Shown: one piece after another, positions 1 through 7,876 of the stretch | How the letters are laid out: each line of letters begins with the position of its first letter | How positions within the stretch are numbered: position 1 is the first letter of the stretch | NCBI GenBank assembly: GCA_005773145.1 | Contig: SXHS01000012.1 | Location: forward strand, 1-46,555 | Reading direction: 5' to 3' | Source: Planctomycetaceae bacterium | GTDB lineage: Bacteria > Planctomycetota > Planctomycetia > Pirellulales > Pirellulaceae | DNA length: 46,555 bases | Program-made: the position numbers and the translations under genes | The notes under the pieces: generated by a model | Told to the model about the DNA's origin: nothing | Seen by the model: the letters and a program-made list of their open reading frames with translations, nothing else | Database searches by the model: none

Positions 1-1
1 G

Positions 2-1699
2 CAACACCCGGTTTACGCTGATTTGCGGGCCGGGACCATCGTCACGATCAGCGAGGACTCGGGCGTTTTTGAAATCCGCGACCAGTATCCGATCGATTTG
101 CCTGGCGACGGGGGGGGAGCACCCGGACACGACACGGGGTTTGTGTACGACTTAAACACCAACACATCCTTTGATCCTTTCGCAGGCAGCGATTGGCACA
201 TGCACTTGCACGTGGACGAGGCTTTCACGGATCTTGGTCTTCCGACACCTTACTTCGAGGGCTTTTCCGACGCTAAGGCTGACAACGATGATTGGCGTGT
301 CACGGTGTTTGATAGCACGAATAACACCATTGTAGCCCAGGCCGAGCAACCTGGCGTGATGACCGACTTGCTGACCGGTCGTCGACACGCGCCGCTGGGC
401 GAGGGGGACCTCAACTACACCGGTTCGGGCGTCAACAACCAGGAGAACTTCACCAACCGCGGCACACCGGGATCTGCAACCGTGTCCAATGACTTCGAGG
501 ACACCGACTTCTCGAGTTTCGGTATGCCCAATGGGTTCAACAACCTGTCGGAGCTCACGCTCGATGGAGTACAGGACTTCTCCGGCATGCGAAATCCGGT
601 ACTGAACAATACGTTCGATGTGAACGTGGCGGGCACGAGTAATTTTAACGCGGCCGGAAGCTGGAAGTTGGCCGACACTGGCAGCACGCCGGGGACCGGG
701 CCCCAAGCCGCCTGGACCACTCGCATTACGAATCCCACCCCCGTGAATGCCACGACCCAAGTTACGGCCAATGCAACCATCGCCTTTGCCACCATTCAGG
801 GCGTGAACAGTGCTACCGCCACCTTGGAGGTCCAGCCCGGCGCCACGCTGACCGTTGCCGGTGGCACCCAGCCGGGTCGCGTTTTAGTCCATGAGGACGG
901 CGTGCTACGTGTCGATGGTAACCTAGCCGCCAATACGGTGGAATTATTCGCTGAAGGGACCGTCCAGGGCGCTGGCACGATCCAAGGCACGCTGCGCAAT
1001 CCGGTCGGCAATGTAGCGCCGGGGAACAGCGCCGGAAAACTGACGGTTCAGGGCAATTACACCCAAGGCGCGGCGGGGACACTCACATTGGAACTCGGCG
1101 GAGCGACGGCCGCACGTGTCGCGGGCACGGATTACGACCAATTGAAGGTCACTGGAACGGCCACTCTCGCGGGCGCTTTGAGGATCACCAAACTGCCATC
1201 TCTCGTCGATTTGGGATCGACCATCCCCATCACGTTAGCCAACCGTGGCAAGTCGGCCACCTTTACGTTGCTTGACACAGACGGCAGTATCGTGGGTGAC
1301 TTCGCGACCAAGACATACGACGGCGTAGCGCTGAATGCGGAGGAAGGAAAGGGAATCAGAAAGTCAACGTCGATCGCTAACAACGACCTGATCTTCACGA
1401 TTTTTAATGCCAAAGCAGGCGATACTGACTTCGATCTAATCGTCTCGGCCACCGACGTTTTCAGGGCAGTGAATAATCTTGGACCAGCGGCCGTCGGGGG
1501 TGATTGGTCTCGGGGCAACTTCGACCTTGATAACTTGGTGAGCGCCACCGATGTGTTTACCGCTGTGAACAGTCTCGGTGCGTATTCCCCGGTGCCAACC
1601 TTTGGCGTCGCATCCAGCGTCCCCGAACCCTGTAGCGGGACGCTCGTCATGCTGGTGTTTGGATTGGCCGTTCCCTGCTGGCGTCGTCGCTGCCATTGA
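2..1699 (+). CDS. Secreted surface protein, 5'-partial, with passenger-type repeat, dockerin-like repeats and PEP-CTERM tail
   Basis: The reading frame is open from the first complete codon of the window, so the start lies upstream; about 565 residues are visible. The TTG at 23 is internal to a longer frame and is not a credible start. The N-terminal part (YADL-RAGTIVTISED, then acidic Trp/His-rich segments) resembles the lamin-tail-like surface proteins of planctomycetes. Around nt 960-1110 there is a glycine-rich GAGTIQGTLRN...APGNSAG...GNYTQG repeat typical of autotransporter passenger beta-helices (PATR). Around nt 1416-1590 two DxDxD-type units (GDTDFD..VSATDVF and NFDLDN..VSATDVF) look like dockerin/calcium-binding repeats. 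The tail is VPEP, a hydrophobic stretch, then WRRR: a PEP-CTERM sorting signal for exosortase processing. It is probably co-transcribed with the next gene 51 nt downstream. The ligand or partner is unknown. Confidence 0.85.
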   Translation, partial: QHPVYADLRAGTIVTISEDSGVFEIRDQYPIDLPGDGGGAPGHDTGFVYDLNTNTSFDPFAGSDWHMHLHVDEAFTDLGLPTPYFEGFSDAKADNDDWRVTVFDSTNNTIVAQAEQPGVMTDLLTGRRHAPLGEGDLNYTGSGVNNQENFTNRGTPGSATVSNDFEDTDFSSFGMPNGFNNLSELTLDGVQDFSGMRNPVLNNTFDVNVAGTSNFNAAGSWKLADTGSTPGTGPQAAWTTRITNPTPVNATTQVTANATIAFATIQGVNSATATLEVQPGATLTVAGGTQPGRVLVHEDGVLRVDGNLAANTVELFAEGTVQGAGTIQGTLRNPVGNVAPGNSAGKLTVQGNYTQGAAGTLTLELGGATAARVAGTDYDQLKVTGTATLAGALRITKLPSLVDLGSTIPITLANRGKSATFTLLDTDGSIVGDFATKTYDGVALNAEEGKGIRKSTSIANNDLIFTIFNAKAGDTDFDLIVSATDVFRAVNNLGPAAVGGDWSRGNFDLDNLVSATDVFTAVNSLGAYSPVPTFGVASSVPEPCSGTLVMLVFGLAVPCWRRRCH

Positions 1700-1750
1700 T
1701 AGGTTGTAGCGTTTCTTAGTGTTTGGTTTTTTTCAACGAGGAGATGTCTA

Positions 1751-2416
1751 ATGAGTGTACGATTGTCTGTTGTGCATGCCCTAGTGGCGTGTGGCCTGTG
1801 CTTGGCTGGCCAGAATGCCATGGCCGCACTAAGGATCACGGAGGCCGCCAGCACGTCCGGCGCGCCGATCGGCATATTGAACGGACAGGATTGGTGGGAG
1901 CTGACCAATACGGGTCCAGGCTCCGTATCCCTGAACGGCTATTCGTGGGAGGATAACCCGGTTTCGAATGACCGGGGCATTTTTCCGAATGGTATTACGG
2001 TCGCCGCGGGCGAATCGATCATCATTCAGCAGGGGCCAGCGGGTGTCGCCGCCGCGTTCCGTACCACTTGGAGTCTCCCCAACTCCGTGCAGGTGCTGGA
2101 AGGGTCGAGCTTTACCGGCCCCAATGGTTTCTCGGGGTTGGGTTCGAGCGGTGATGGGGTGAATCTGTTTGATAACACCAATACGCTGGTATCTTCGGTC
2201 ACGTTCGGTGCTTCCACCAGTGGCGTGTCGTTTGAATGGGACACATCTGGGGCCAGCCTGGGCCTGAGCGTCGCCGGCCAGAATGGTGCCTACCAAGTGG
2301 CCAACAGCCGGGTTGGTTCGCCGGGCGTGGCTGTTCCCGAGCCCGCCGCATTGGCGTTTCTGACAACGTCGTTGGCTGGATTGGCCTGCCTGCGACGACG
2401 CCCACTGGCCGCCTAG
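1751..2416 (+). CDS. Lamin-tail-like PEP-CTERM secreted protein
   Basis: A 221-residue secreted protein. The ATG at 1751 is preceded by GAGGAG at about 1738-1743, which supports this start. Residues 1-25 form a signal peptide ending in ...GQNAMAA. Residues 26-135 (LRITEAASTSG, WWELTNTG, SVSLNGYSWED, GITVAAGESIII) match the pattern of a lamin-tail domain, a small beta sandwich common in extracellular planctomycete proteins. The C-terminus is AVPEPAAL, a hydrophobic helix, then LRRRP: a PEP-CTERM sorting signal. It follows another PEP-CTERM gene by 51 nt on the same strand. A role at the cell surface or in the extracellular matrix is inferred; there is no catalytic motif. It ends with TAG, so TAG serves as a normal stop in this genome. 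Confidence 0.85.
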   Translation: MSVRLSVVHALVACGLCLAGQNAMAALRITEAASTSGAPIGILNGQDWWELTNTGPGSVSLNGYSWEDNPVSNDRGIFPNGITVAAGESIIIQQGPAGVAAAFRTTWSLPNSVQVLEGSSFTGPNGFSGLGSSGDGVNLFDNTNTLVSSVTFGASTSGVSFEWDTSGASLGLSVAGQNGAYQVANSRVGSPGVAVPEPAALAFLTTSLAGLACLRRRPLAA

Positions 2417-2490
2417 TGGTTGATACGCCGGTAGTCGTTTTTGAGGACCTAACGGACCGTCCGAGAAGAAAAGAAGAGCAGTGCCTCACC

Positions 2491-2564
2491 GCGCTGGCTG
2501 TCGTGCGACACTCGTGTCGCACGGCAGCCTGCCCTCGCTGACGCTTCGGGTTACGAGCCAGCGC
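2491..2564. repeat. Nested inverted repeats between convergent genes (possible bidirectional terminator or dispersed repeat)
   Basis: An inner hairpin pairs 2496-2510 with 2515-2529: a 15-nt stem with one G/T-type mismatch and a CTCG loop. An outer perfect 9-bp inverted repeat pairs GCGCTGGCT (2491-2499) with AGCCAGCGC (2556-2564). The two stems share bases 2496-2499, so they cannot both form fully. Between them lies CGCTGACGCTTCGGGTTACG, which I recall as a dispersed intergenic motif of planctomycete genomes; this is from memory and not checked. No T-tract follows, so a classical intrinsic terminator is not shown. The element sits in the gap between the convergent genes ending at 2416 and 2631. 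Confidence 0.6.
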
Positions 2565-2630
2565 CTCATGATCATGGCGCTGCCCGTTGGGGCGTGATCC
2601 GGCCAGCGTCGAGTGTCCCCCGCGGGTGGG

Positions 2631-3674
2631 CTATCGACTGCGAGAGTACGGATAGCCGATGGGGATGGGGGTCAATTCGCTGTGGCCGAGCACGGCGTCT
2701 TCCGGGTCGGAGCCAGCGGCCGGAATGCCGAGGCGATTCAAGTAGATGTTGTCTTCCGTCTGAGGGCAATTGCCCAACGTGCATCCATTTACGAATTGCA
2801 CATGTCCATCCGCAAACCAGACGTTCCGTCCCCCTCCACCGTGCCGCCCCGAGACGTCCGCTGAGCGATCTCCCGGGATCGTGCTAAGATCAAGGCTATC
2901 GGCCAAGATGGGCGAGTCGGCTTGGCCGTTGTCTTTCACACCTTGGTACACACCCTGACTGAGCCACCCCAAGCGGTAGGCATAATCGGGTGAGGCCTCC
3001 CGCTGGATCTGCAAGCGGCGTGGTCCTGCAGCCCGTTGCCAATCCCCCAGGCTGGCCAAGGCGGTCGGTAACGTCATGGGGCTGGCTTGCTGCACGCTGG
3101 GACAACGCAGTTGGCTGGGGTCATTCATCATGCCGGCATCCACCAGCTCCATGGCGTATCGTCCCGCAAACGGCTCTGAGCTGGGGTAATAACCTCGGGC
3201 CAGTTGTGCGTACTCGTGTAATGCGTGCCCAGTGAGTCGCAGATTGTCTTGACAGGCCAATCGGCGCGCCTGATCGCGACTATGGGAGATGGTGGGAAAG
3301 AACAACATAGCGGCGGCCAAGCAGACGCCGGCGGCCACGGCGAAGTCGGCCATGGACCAACGTAGGCGGTCGCGGCTGGTTGCGCCTCGTTCGTCACCCC
3401 ACCCCGTCGTGCGGGTTTGGACCGGACCGACCCCATGCAGCTGGGGGCTCTGCGATGCGGCCACGTGCTGTCCCACGAGAGCGCAGGTCCGCTCCGCCAA
3501 ATCAGGAGGCGGAGGGGGCTGGTGTCGGCAGCAGGACAAGGGAGCAACGCGGGCGTCGAGCAGCCGCAGTTCCTCCCGCAACTGAGGGTCCCCCTCAAGT
3601 TGCCGACGTACCTCGTCATGCTCGTGAGCATCCAGCGCACCGAGCAGGTATCCCAACAGATTTTCGCGCGTCAT
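2631..3674 (-). CDS. Putative membrane anti-sigma factor fused to a DUF1559/pseudopilin-like domain
   Basis: A 347-residue protein starting 8 nt after the stop of the ECF sigma gene, so almost certainly its operon partner. Residues 1-75 (MTRENLLGYLLGALDAHEHDEV, then QLEGDPQLREELRLL) have the helical pattern of anti-sigma N-domains, but there is no HxxxCxxC zinc motif. A single membrane segment lies near residues 112-128 (ADFAVAAGVCLAAAMLFF). Directly after it comes SRDQARRLACQDNLRLTGHA, which closely follows the post-helix segment of DUF1559 pseudopilin-like proteins. Near residues 285-300 stands H-GGGG-RNVWFADGHVQFV, a variant with ten residues between His and DG, of the H-X9-DG motif of that family. 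The inferred role is to hold the sigma factor at the inner membrane and release it on an external signal sensed by the pilin-like part. This function is not demonstrated. Confidence 0.75.
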   Translation of the reverse strand: MTRENLLGYLLGALDAHEHDEVRRQLEGDPQLREELRLLDARVAPLSCCRHQPPPPPDLAERTCALVGQHVAASQSPQLHGVGPVQTRTTGWGDERGATSRDRLRWSMADFAVAAGVCLAAAMLFFPTISHSRDQARRLACQDNLRLTGHALHEYAQLARGYYPSSEPFAGRYAMELVDAGMMNDPSQLRCPSVQQASPMTLPTALASLGDWQRAAGPRRLQIQREASPDYAYRLGWLSQGVYQGVKDNGQADSPILADSLDLSTIPGDRSADVSGRHGGGGRNVWFADGHVQFVNGCTLGNCPQTEDNIYLNRLGIPAAGSDPEDAVLGHSELTPIPIGYPYSRSR

Positions 3675-3682
3675 TGTGTTTC

Positions 3683-4327
3683 TTAGGGCTCAACTTGGGT
3701 TGAATTCCAGTCCTCGGTCAATTTGAGGATGGCCGCATGCACGCGACTCTTTGCCGTGCCTACGGGAATCGATAACACCTCGGCCGCCTCCCGGTACTTC
3801 AATCCTTGAAAATAAACCAGGTCGACCACCAACCGCAAACTCTCGGGCAGGTCCTCCAGGGCCTTTTGAACCCATGCCTGCTCCTCGCTGCCGGAAACCG
3901 TATCCGCCGGCCCCAGCCCACGGCTTTCCAACACGCTTCCCAGGTTACCAGCGGGGGCGTCCTCGCCGCCGGCGGACTGGTCGAGACTTACTGACCGATG
4001 CCGCCGGTTGCGACGCTTCAAATCGATAGCCTGATGCGTGGCAATCATATACAGCCAAGGCCTCACGCGACGACCCGCCTCAAACTGGTCACATTTGAGA
4101 TGCATTTGCAGGAAAGTCGCCTGAAACGCATCCTCGGCCAAATGCGGGTCGCCTAGGTAGCGACGCAGGTAGGCGTAAATCTCCCCTTCGAAGCGCTTAA
4201 CGAGCCGCGCAAAATCCCCCGGGACACCCGTCCGTCGGTAGCTGAGGAGCAGCTCCTCATCCGTCCGCGTGTCCGTATCCGGCCCGCTGTTTTCGCCACG
4301 TTCCCAAATCTTCAAGGCAGTACTCAT
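3683..4327 (-). CDS. ECF-type RNA polymerase sigma factor
   Basis: The protein is 214 residues from the ATG at 4327; an in-frame TTG at 4417 lacks any ribosome-binding site and was not used. Region 2 is clear: FARLVKRFEGEIYAYLRRYL, then DAFQATFLQMH and VRPWLYMIATHQAIDLKRR. Region 4 follows a Gly/Ala/Ser-rich linker: ALEDLPESLRLVVDLVYFQG, then KYREAAEVLSIPVGTAKSRV, a helix-turn-helix for -35 recognition. There is no region 3, as usual for extracytoplasmic-function factors. The gene is first in a two-gene operon with the membrane anti-sigma-like protein at 2631. The regulon is unknown. Confidence 0.93.
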   Translation of the reverse strand: MSTALKIWERGENSGPDTDTRTDEELLLSYRRTGVPGDFARLVKRFEGEIYAYLRRYLGDPHLAEDAFQATFLQMHLKCDQFEAGRRVRPWLYMIATHQAIDLKRRNRRHRSVSLDQSAGGEDAPAGNLGSVLESRGLGPADTVSGSEEQAWVQKALEDLPESLRLVVDLVYFQGLKYREAAEVLSIPVGTAKSRVHAAILKLTEDWNSTQVEP

Positions 4328-4944
4328 CTTGTTGTACGCATGCCTTCGGAAAAAGTTCGCCGACCCGGCGCCCCATCCCTGATTTTTTTCCACTGGGGCA
4401 ATCACCACAGTCGACAAAGGAGTGAAAAGTCACACAGCAGAACCTATGAGCAAAACCCGTGCCAATCCGAACGGAAGCCAGCGAACTGTGCCCCTGCCCC
4501 CTACGTAATGGCATAGGAGGACTAGGTTTTCGCTGGTTTATGGCGATGGTTGCCGGTCGCACATCGGCGGCCTGGGTCGGTATTTTTTTCAGGAAACCCC
4601 GCCATTTCTTACACGCGGTTGCATCTATGGCAGCCGCTGGCAGCGGGCTGGCAGCTTTTCGTCGTCGTCGGCCGTTTGCGAGACCTTCGCGTATGCTTCC
4701 ATGGGGCCTTGAGGCCGCTAGCTCCGGTGTGTGGGGCGCAGATTTGGCGGTTGCCGGGGAGGCCTGTTGAATTTGCGCGTACCGGATCGCAGCAGACTGT
4801 TCAATTTTAAGTCGTCACATCTGCTCTCGGTGTTATCCGCCCGATTCGCTAGACTCTCCCACCCTGATTGGGCCCACGACGCTTGGCCCCGGGGGAGTAC
4901 CTCCGCAAGCGACACATCAGCAGGCATCGGGTTTTGGCGGAATA
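4328..4944. other. Intergenic region between divergent sigma-factor and glycosyltransferase genes
   Basis: 617 bases without a convincing gene. Short frames on both strands have no ribosome-binding site or recognisable protein composition. The stretch should hold the divergent promoters of the sigma-factor operon (minus) and the ArnT-like gene (plus). I could not pick out a confident -35/-10 pair, and the T-runs near 4383 and 4580 are not preceded by a strong hairpin. Confidence 0.5.
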
Positions 4945-6702
4945 ATGTCCATGTATCAACCATCCGAACTGGGGCAAGGCTGGAGGCCGATCGCGACGGT
5001 GATGGGATTGTTCTTCGTCGCCATGCTCCCCTTCGCCAGTGCGTATCTCTGGCATCATCCGGACGAGCGGCATTATACGGATGCGGCCACTCAAATGATT
5101 CAACGGGCCGATTATTGGACGCCGAGAACGGCGGACGGCCAGCTGCGTTTCCATAAGCCCTATTTGGCGTATTGGCTCGTGGCGGCCAGCTATCGAGGAT
5201 TTGGGGTGAGCGCCGCATCGTCGCGAATTCCATTCCTCCTCGTCGCCTGCGGGGTGATTGGCTTGACGGCTGGGATGGCGAGGCTCATCAGTCGCGCGCC
5301 TCATGCGCCGCTATTGGCTGCGGCCATTGTGGCGTGTCACCCGGTACTGATCCTCAGCGCCACCCGCTCTATTCCGGACATTCTGTTATGTGCCAGTCTG
5401 TTATTGAGCGTGTGGGGGTTTCTGCGCATTACCGCGTTTGGCAGCGGTTCGCCCCGAGCGTATTGGGCCGCCTATTTGGGCGCGGGTTTCGGAGTCGCCG
5501 CGAAGGGTTTGCCCGCGTTGGCATTCCTTCTGTTCGCATGGGGGTTTGCCCTATTCAATCCTTGGCAGCGTGTGGCTTGGCGGCGTCTGCTGCATATCCC
5601 CAGCATGATCGTCGGCGGGGTGGTGGGCTTCTGGTGGTTTGTGGCGATGCATGCAATACACGGATCGGCGGCCATGCAGGGCTTTCTGGCCGATCAAGCA
5701 ACCCAGCGAGTGATTGCCAACCCCTGGCAATCCGTACGGCAGTTTCTGCTCTTCTTTGCCCTTTGCCTGGTACCCCTGGCGGTGTGGTGTTTACCTTTGG
5801 CCATGCCGTCCGTCGTCAGGCGTTGGCTGCAGCACCTGGATGACCAGCAGCGGCAGGCCTACCGATTCCTGCTGGGATGGCTGATTGTGTTTGCCGGCTT
5901 GGCGTGTCACGTGCAGGACCTTTCCGTCCGCTACACGCTCCCCATGGCTCCTCTCTTGGCGGTGACGGTGGCCGACATGATGGGTCGAATCCACCCGTCG
6001 AATCTCCGCAGTTGGCTGCGGGTGCTGCTGGTGATCGCCCTAGGAACGTCGTTCCTCGTGTTGATTGCGGGAACCACCGGTAGCTACCAGGGCCTTCCCC
6101 GGCGCGAAGATTGGGTGCCAATGGCGTTGCTCATAGGGACAGCGGTGGCGCTATGGCGTGTCGGGTGGCGGGGTAGCATGGTCGAGAATGCCGTCTGTCT
6201 GCCATCCGCCGTGGTGTTAGTGATGCTTGCGGCGCTGGTATCGGTGCGACATTGGGCCCTTCCGGATCAAGGGACCCAGATTGCCCAGTCCCTGGCTCAG
6301 CTTTTTCCCAGCTACGACCGGCCAGTTCCACTTTTGGCCAAACCGGCCCTGGCGAGTAAAGTACGGGTCGCGGCGCAGGGGCGCGCCGCCGTGGAGCGCA
6401 TACGGTTTAAGGACTGGCACACGGTCCGCAGCGCCGAGGTACTGGTGGTTCCGGAAGAACTGGCGGCCGATCTCGACCCCAAGACGTATCGATTCTATCG
6501 TTCATCGCAAGGATTCCGCGATCTCTCGCCTTGGGGCGTCTTGGCCTCCATTTTGAGTGGGAATCTGCCACGTTTTCTGCATGAGCGGCGAGATGCGTTT
6601 CTCGTTGCGGTACGGCACGAGCCGACCGAGGTCCAGCAGGTCTCGCACGACGGCCAGCCACCTGCGGGCCCCTCCCGTTTGACACGGCGGGTCGCTCCGT
6701 AG
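4945..6702 (+). CDS. ArnT/PMT-like membrane glycosyltransferase
   Basis: A 585-residue integral membrane protein of the dolichyl/undecaprenyl-phosphate-sugar transferase superfamily (GT-C, ArnT or PMT_2 type). These enzymes transfer a sugar from a polyprenyl-phosphate carrier to lipid A, protein or another glycan on the outer face of the inner membrane. TM1 is near residues 16-35, followed by the first periplasmic loop with HPDERHYTDAATQM, whose Asp-Glu pair is the expected catalytic and metal site. The next segment, FHKPYLAYWLVAASYRGFGV, follows the ArnT pattern. About ten more hydrophobic helices run to residue 425, and a soluble C-terminal domain of about 160 residues follows. The ATG at 4945 has only a weak ribosome-binding site. 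The acceptor and donor sugar cannot be told from sequence. The promoter of the next operon appears to overlap its 3' end. Confidence 0.85.
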   Translation: MSMYQPSELGQGWRPIATVMGLFFVAMLPFASAYLWHHPDERHYTDAATQMIQRADYWTPRTADGQLRFHKPYLAYWLVAASYRGFGVSAASSRIPFLLVACGVIGLTAGMARLISRAPHAPLLAAAIVACHPVLILSATRSIPDILLCASLLLSVWGFLRITAFGSGSPRAYWAAYLGAGFGVAAKGLPALAFLLFAWGFALFNPWQRVAWRRLLHIPSMIVGGVVGFWWFVAMHAIHGSAAMQGFLADQATQRVIANPWQSVRQFLLFFALCLVPLAVWCLPLAMPSVVRRWLQHLDDQQRQAYRFLLGWLIVFAGLACHVQDLSVRYTLPMAPLLAVTVADMMGRIHPSNLRSWLRVLLVIALGTSFLVLIAGTTGSYQGLPRREDWVPMALLIGTAVALWRVGWRGSMVENAVCLPSAVVLVMLAALVSVRHWALPDQGTQIAQSLAQLFPSYDRPVPLLAKPALASKVRVAAQGRAAVERIRFKDWHTVRSAEVLVVPEELAADLDPKTYRFYRSSQGFRDLSPWGVLASILSGNLPRFLHERRDAFLVAVRHEPTEVQQVSHDGQPPAGPSRLTRRVAP

Positions 6703-6708
6703 TACAAT
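6679..6708 (+). promoter_or_regulatory. Sigma-70-type promoter candidate for the hemerythrin-like/response-regulator operon
   Basis: TTGACA at 6679-6684 (6/6 consensus), an 18-nt spacer, then TACAAT at 6703-6708 (5/6). The -35 and spacer lie in the last codons of the ArnT-like gene and the -10 starts right after its TAG stop. Transcription would start near 6715 and leave a leader of about 165 nt before the ATG at 6879. Planctomycete promoters are poorly characterised, so this rests on consensus match alone. Confidence 0.5.
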
Positions 6709-6878
6709 GGCGGGCGCTGCGTCGCACGCCGGATCCACTCGTCTCATCTTTGCTATCTGCACGCTTCGATCCACGAGTCTGCTCGAATCAAGATCGGTTT
6801 GGCGATTGGCGGGGCCGACTGCATACGTGCCTACGTAGATAGTCGCAGCGGGGGCTGTCTGCGGGAAAGGAGCCATTT

Positions 6879-7355
6879 ATGACTGCCGTCATCCATCGGA
6901 CATTGGTGATCAATGCGGCGTTTCTTCAGTAGATCAAGGAGGACAACCGCGAGTTGCGGGACTTACTGGCCCGCTGCCGCAAGTTATTGGGCCCCAACCA
7001 CGAAACGCCCCGTAACGCCGAAATCATGGACCTCTTGGAGGAATTGTGTGATCAATTGGGCATGCACTTCGCCCTGGAAGAGGCCTTTGGCTACTTTGAG
7101 GATGCCATATACGAAGCCCCTCAACTATCCTCCGCAGCCGAGTCGTTGCGTCAGGAACATGCCGTGCTGTTTTGCGTATTTTGCGGTGTGACGGAGATCG
7201 CGGAGCGATTAAGATATCGTCATGCCAGCGTACGCCAGCGGCAGGAGTTGGCGGAGGCCTTTCATTGCTTTGATGCCGCCTTTTGTGATCATGAATCACG
7301 CGAAGCAGCATTAATCGTGCAGGCCATACAAGACGAAATTGGGGTGGGCGACTGA
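6879..7355 (+). pseudogene. Hemerythrin-like (HHE) domain gene interrupted by an in-frame TAG at codon 18
   Basis: The ATG at 6879 has a strong ribosome-binding site (AAAGGAG, 6866-6872) and opens MTAVIHRTLVINAAFLQ, then TAG at 6930-6932. The same frame continues without another stop to 7355, giving IKEDNRELRDLLARC and a helical protein with hemerythrin-like features: H-FAL-E (HxxxE) near nt 7063-7077, QEH, and FCDHESREAALI near the end. The expected residue at the stop is probably Glu (GAG to TAG, one base), judged from the flanking FLQ_IKEDN pattern. An internal AAGGAGG at 6936-6942 stands 11 nt before a TTG at 6954, so a 133-residue product could be made by re-initiation. The family binds a di-iron site and often senses or carries oxygen. 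The partner gene for a response regulator follows after 22 nt. TAG is an ordinary stop elsewhere in the window, which argues against routine readthrough. Confidence 0.75.
6936..6942 (+). promoter_or_regulatory. Internal Shine-Dalgarno-like site just after the amber codon
   Basis: AAGGAGG begins 3 nt after the in-frame TAG and lies 11 nt before TTG 6954. It also encodes Lys-Glu in the uninterrupted frame, so it may be coincidental. If used, it would let ribosomes restart on the rest of the hemerythrin-like gene. Confidence 0.35.
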
Positions 7356-7377
7356 GACCATCTAGAAAGGATTTGGC

Positions 7378-7839
7378 ATGGCGCTGCCAACAACTGAGGC
7401 CGTAGGGCGACCGATGGAAATCCTGTTGATCGAGGATAGCCTGGTCGATGCGCGATTTGCGATCTTGGCATTGCGAAAGAGTGCCGTACAGCATCGCATG
7501 ACGCTCCTCCGCGACGGGCAGGAGGCTACTCAGTTTCTCCTGCGCGAGGGCATCTTTGGCCGGGCGCCGCGCCCGGACGTGATCCTGCTGGATTTGAATC
7601 TGCCGATCCGCGATGGCTTTCAGCTGCTGCAAGACATCAAGTCGTCACCCGAGTTGTGCGACATTCCAGTCGTGATCATGACCGCGACCGAGTCCCATCG
7701 GGATGCGCTGCGGGCCCAACTCTCCGACGCCGATTGGTTTCTTACCAAACCGGTCAACCTGCCGAAGTTCTTGGAATTGGTCCAGCAGTTGCGTACTCAC
7801 TGGCGTCACGACGTCATCCTGCCAGTTGAGGTGTGTTGA
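7378..7839 (+). CDS. Single-domain response regulator (CheY/Rcp1-like)
   Basis: A 153-residue receiver domain without an output domain. The ATG at 7378 follows AAAGGA with good spacing. Residues 14-22 (EILLIEDSL) carry the acidic pair, PDVILLDLNLPIRDG near residue 68 carries the phospho-accepting Asp, VVIMTAT the conserved Thr, and FLTKPVNLP the conserved Lys. The longer insertion between the first strands and Asp (LLRDGQEATQFLLREG) is the pattern of Rcp1-type regulators paired with phytochrome-like or hybrid kinases. It is 22 nt downstream of the hemerythrin-like gene, which suggests an oxygen- or redox-linked signalling pair. No cognate kinase lies next to it. Confidence 0.92.
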   Translation: MALPTTEAVGRPMEILLIEDSLVDARFAILALRKSAVQHRMTLLRDGQEATQFLLREGIFGRAPRPDVILLDLNLPIRDGFQLLQDIKSSPELCDIPVVIMTATESHRDALRAQLSDADWFLTKPVNLPKFLELVQQLRTHWRHDVILPVEVC

Positions 7840-7876
7840 CGAACCGTCGGCGTTTGTGGTCGCTTCGCGTTCCTCG

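Noticed and set aside
110..117. G8 run in the first gene as a second phase-variable tract
   Set aside because: The reading frame is continuous through it and the flanking protein text is consistent, so there is no sign of a shift.
152..760. Minus-strand frame of 202 codons
   Set aside because: Shadow of the surface-protein gene; composition typical of high-GC antisense frames.
1132..1908. Minus-strand frame of 258 codons
   Set aside because: Antisense to the first PEP-CTERM protein and into the second; no ribosome-binding site or family motif.
6879..6932. General reassignment of TAG to an amino acid in this organism
   Set aside because: Genes ending at 2416, 6702 and 44429 use TAG as a normal stop at the expected protein end.
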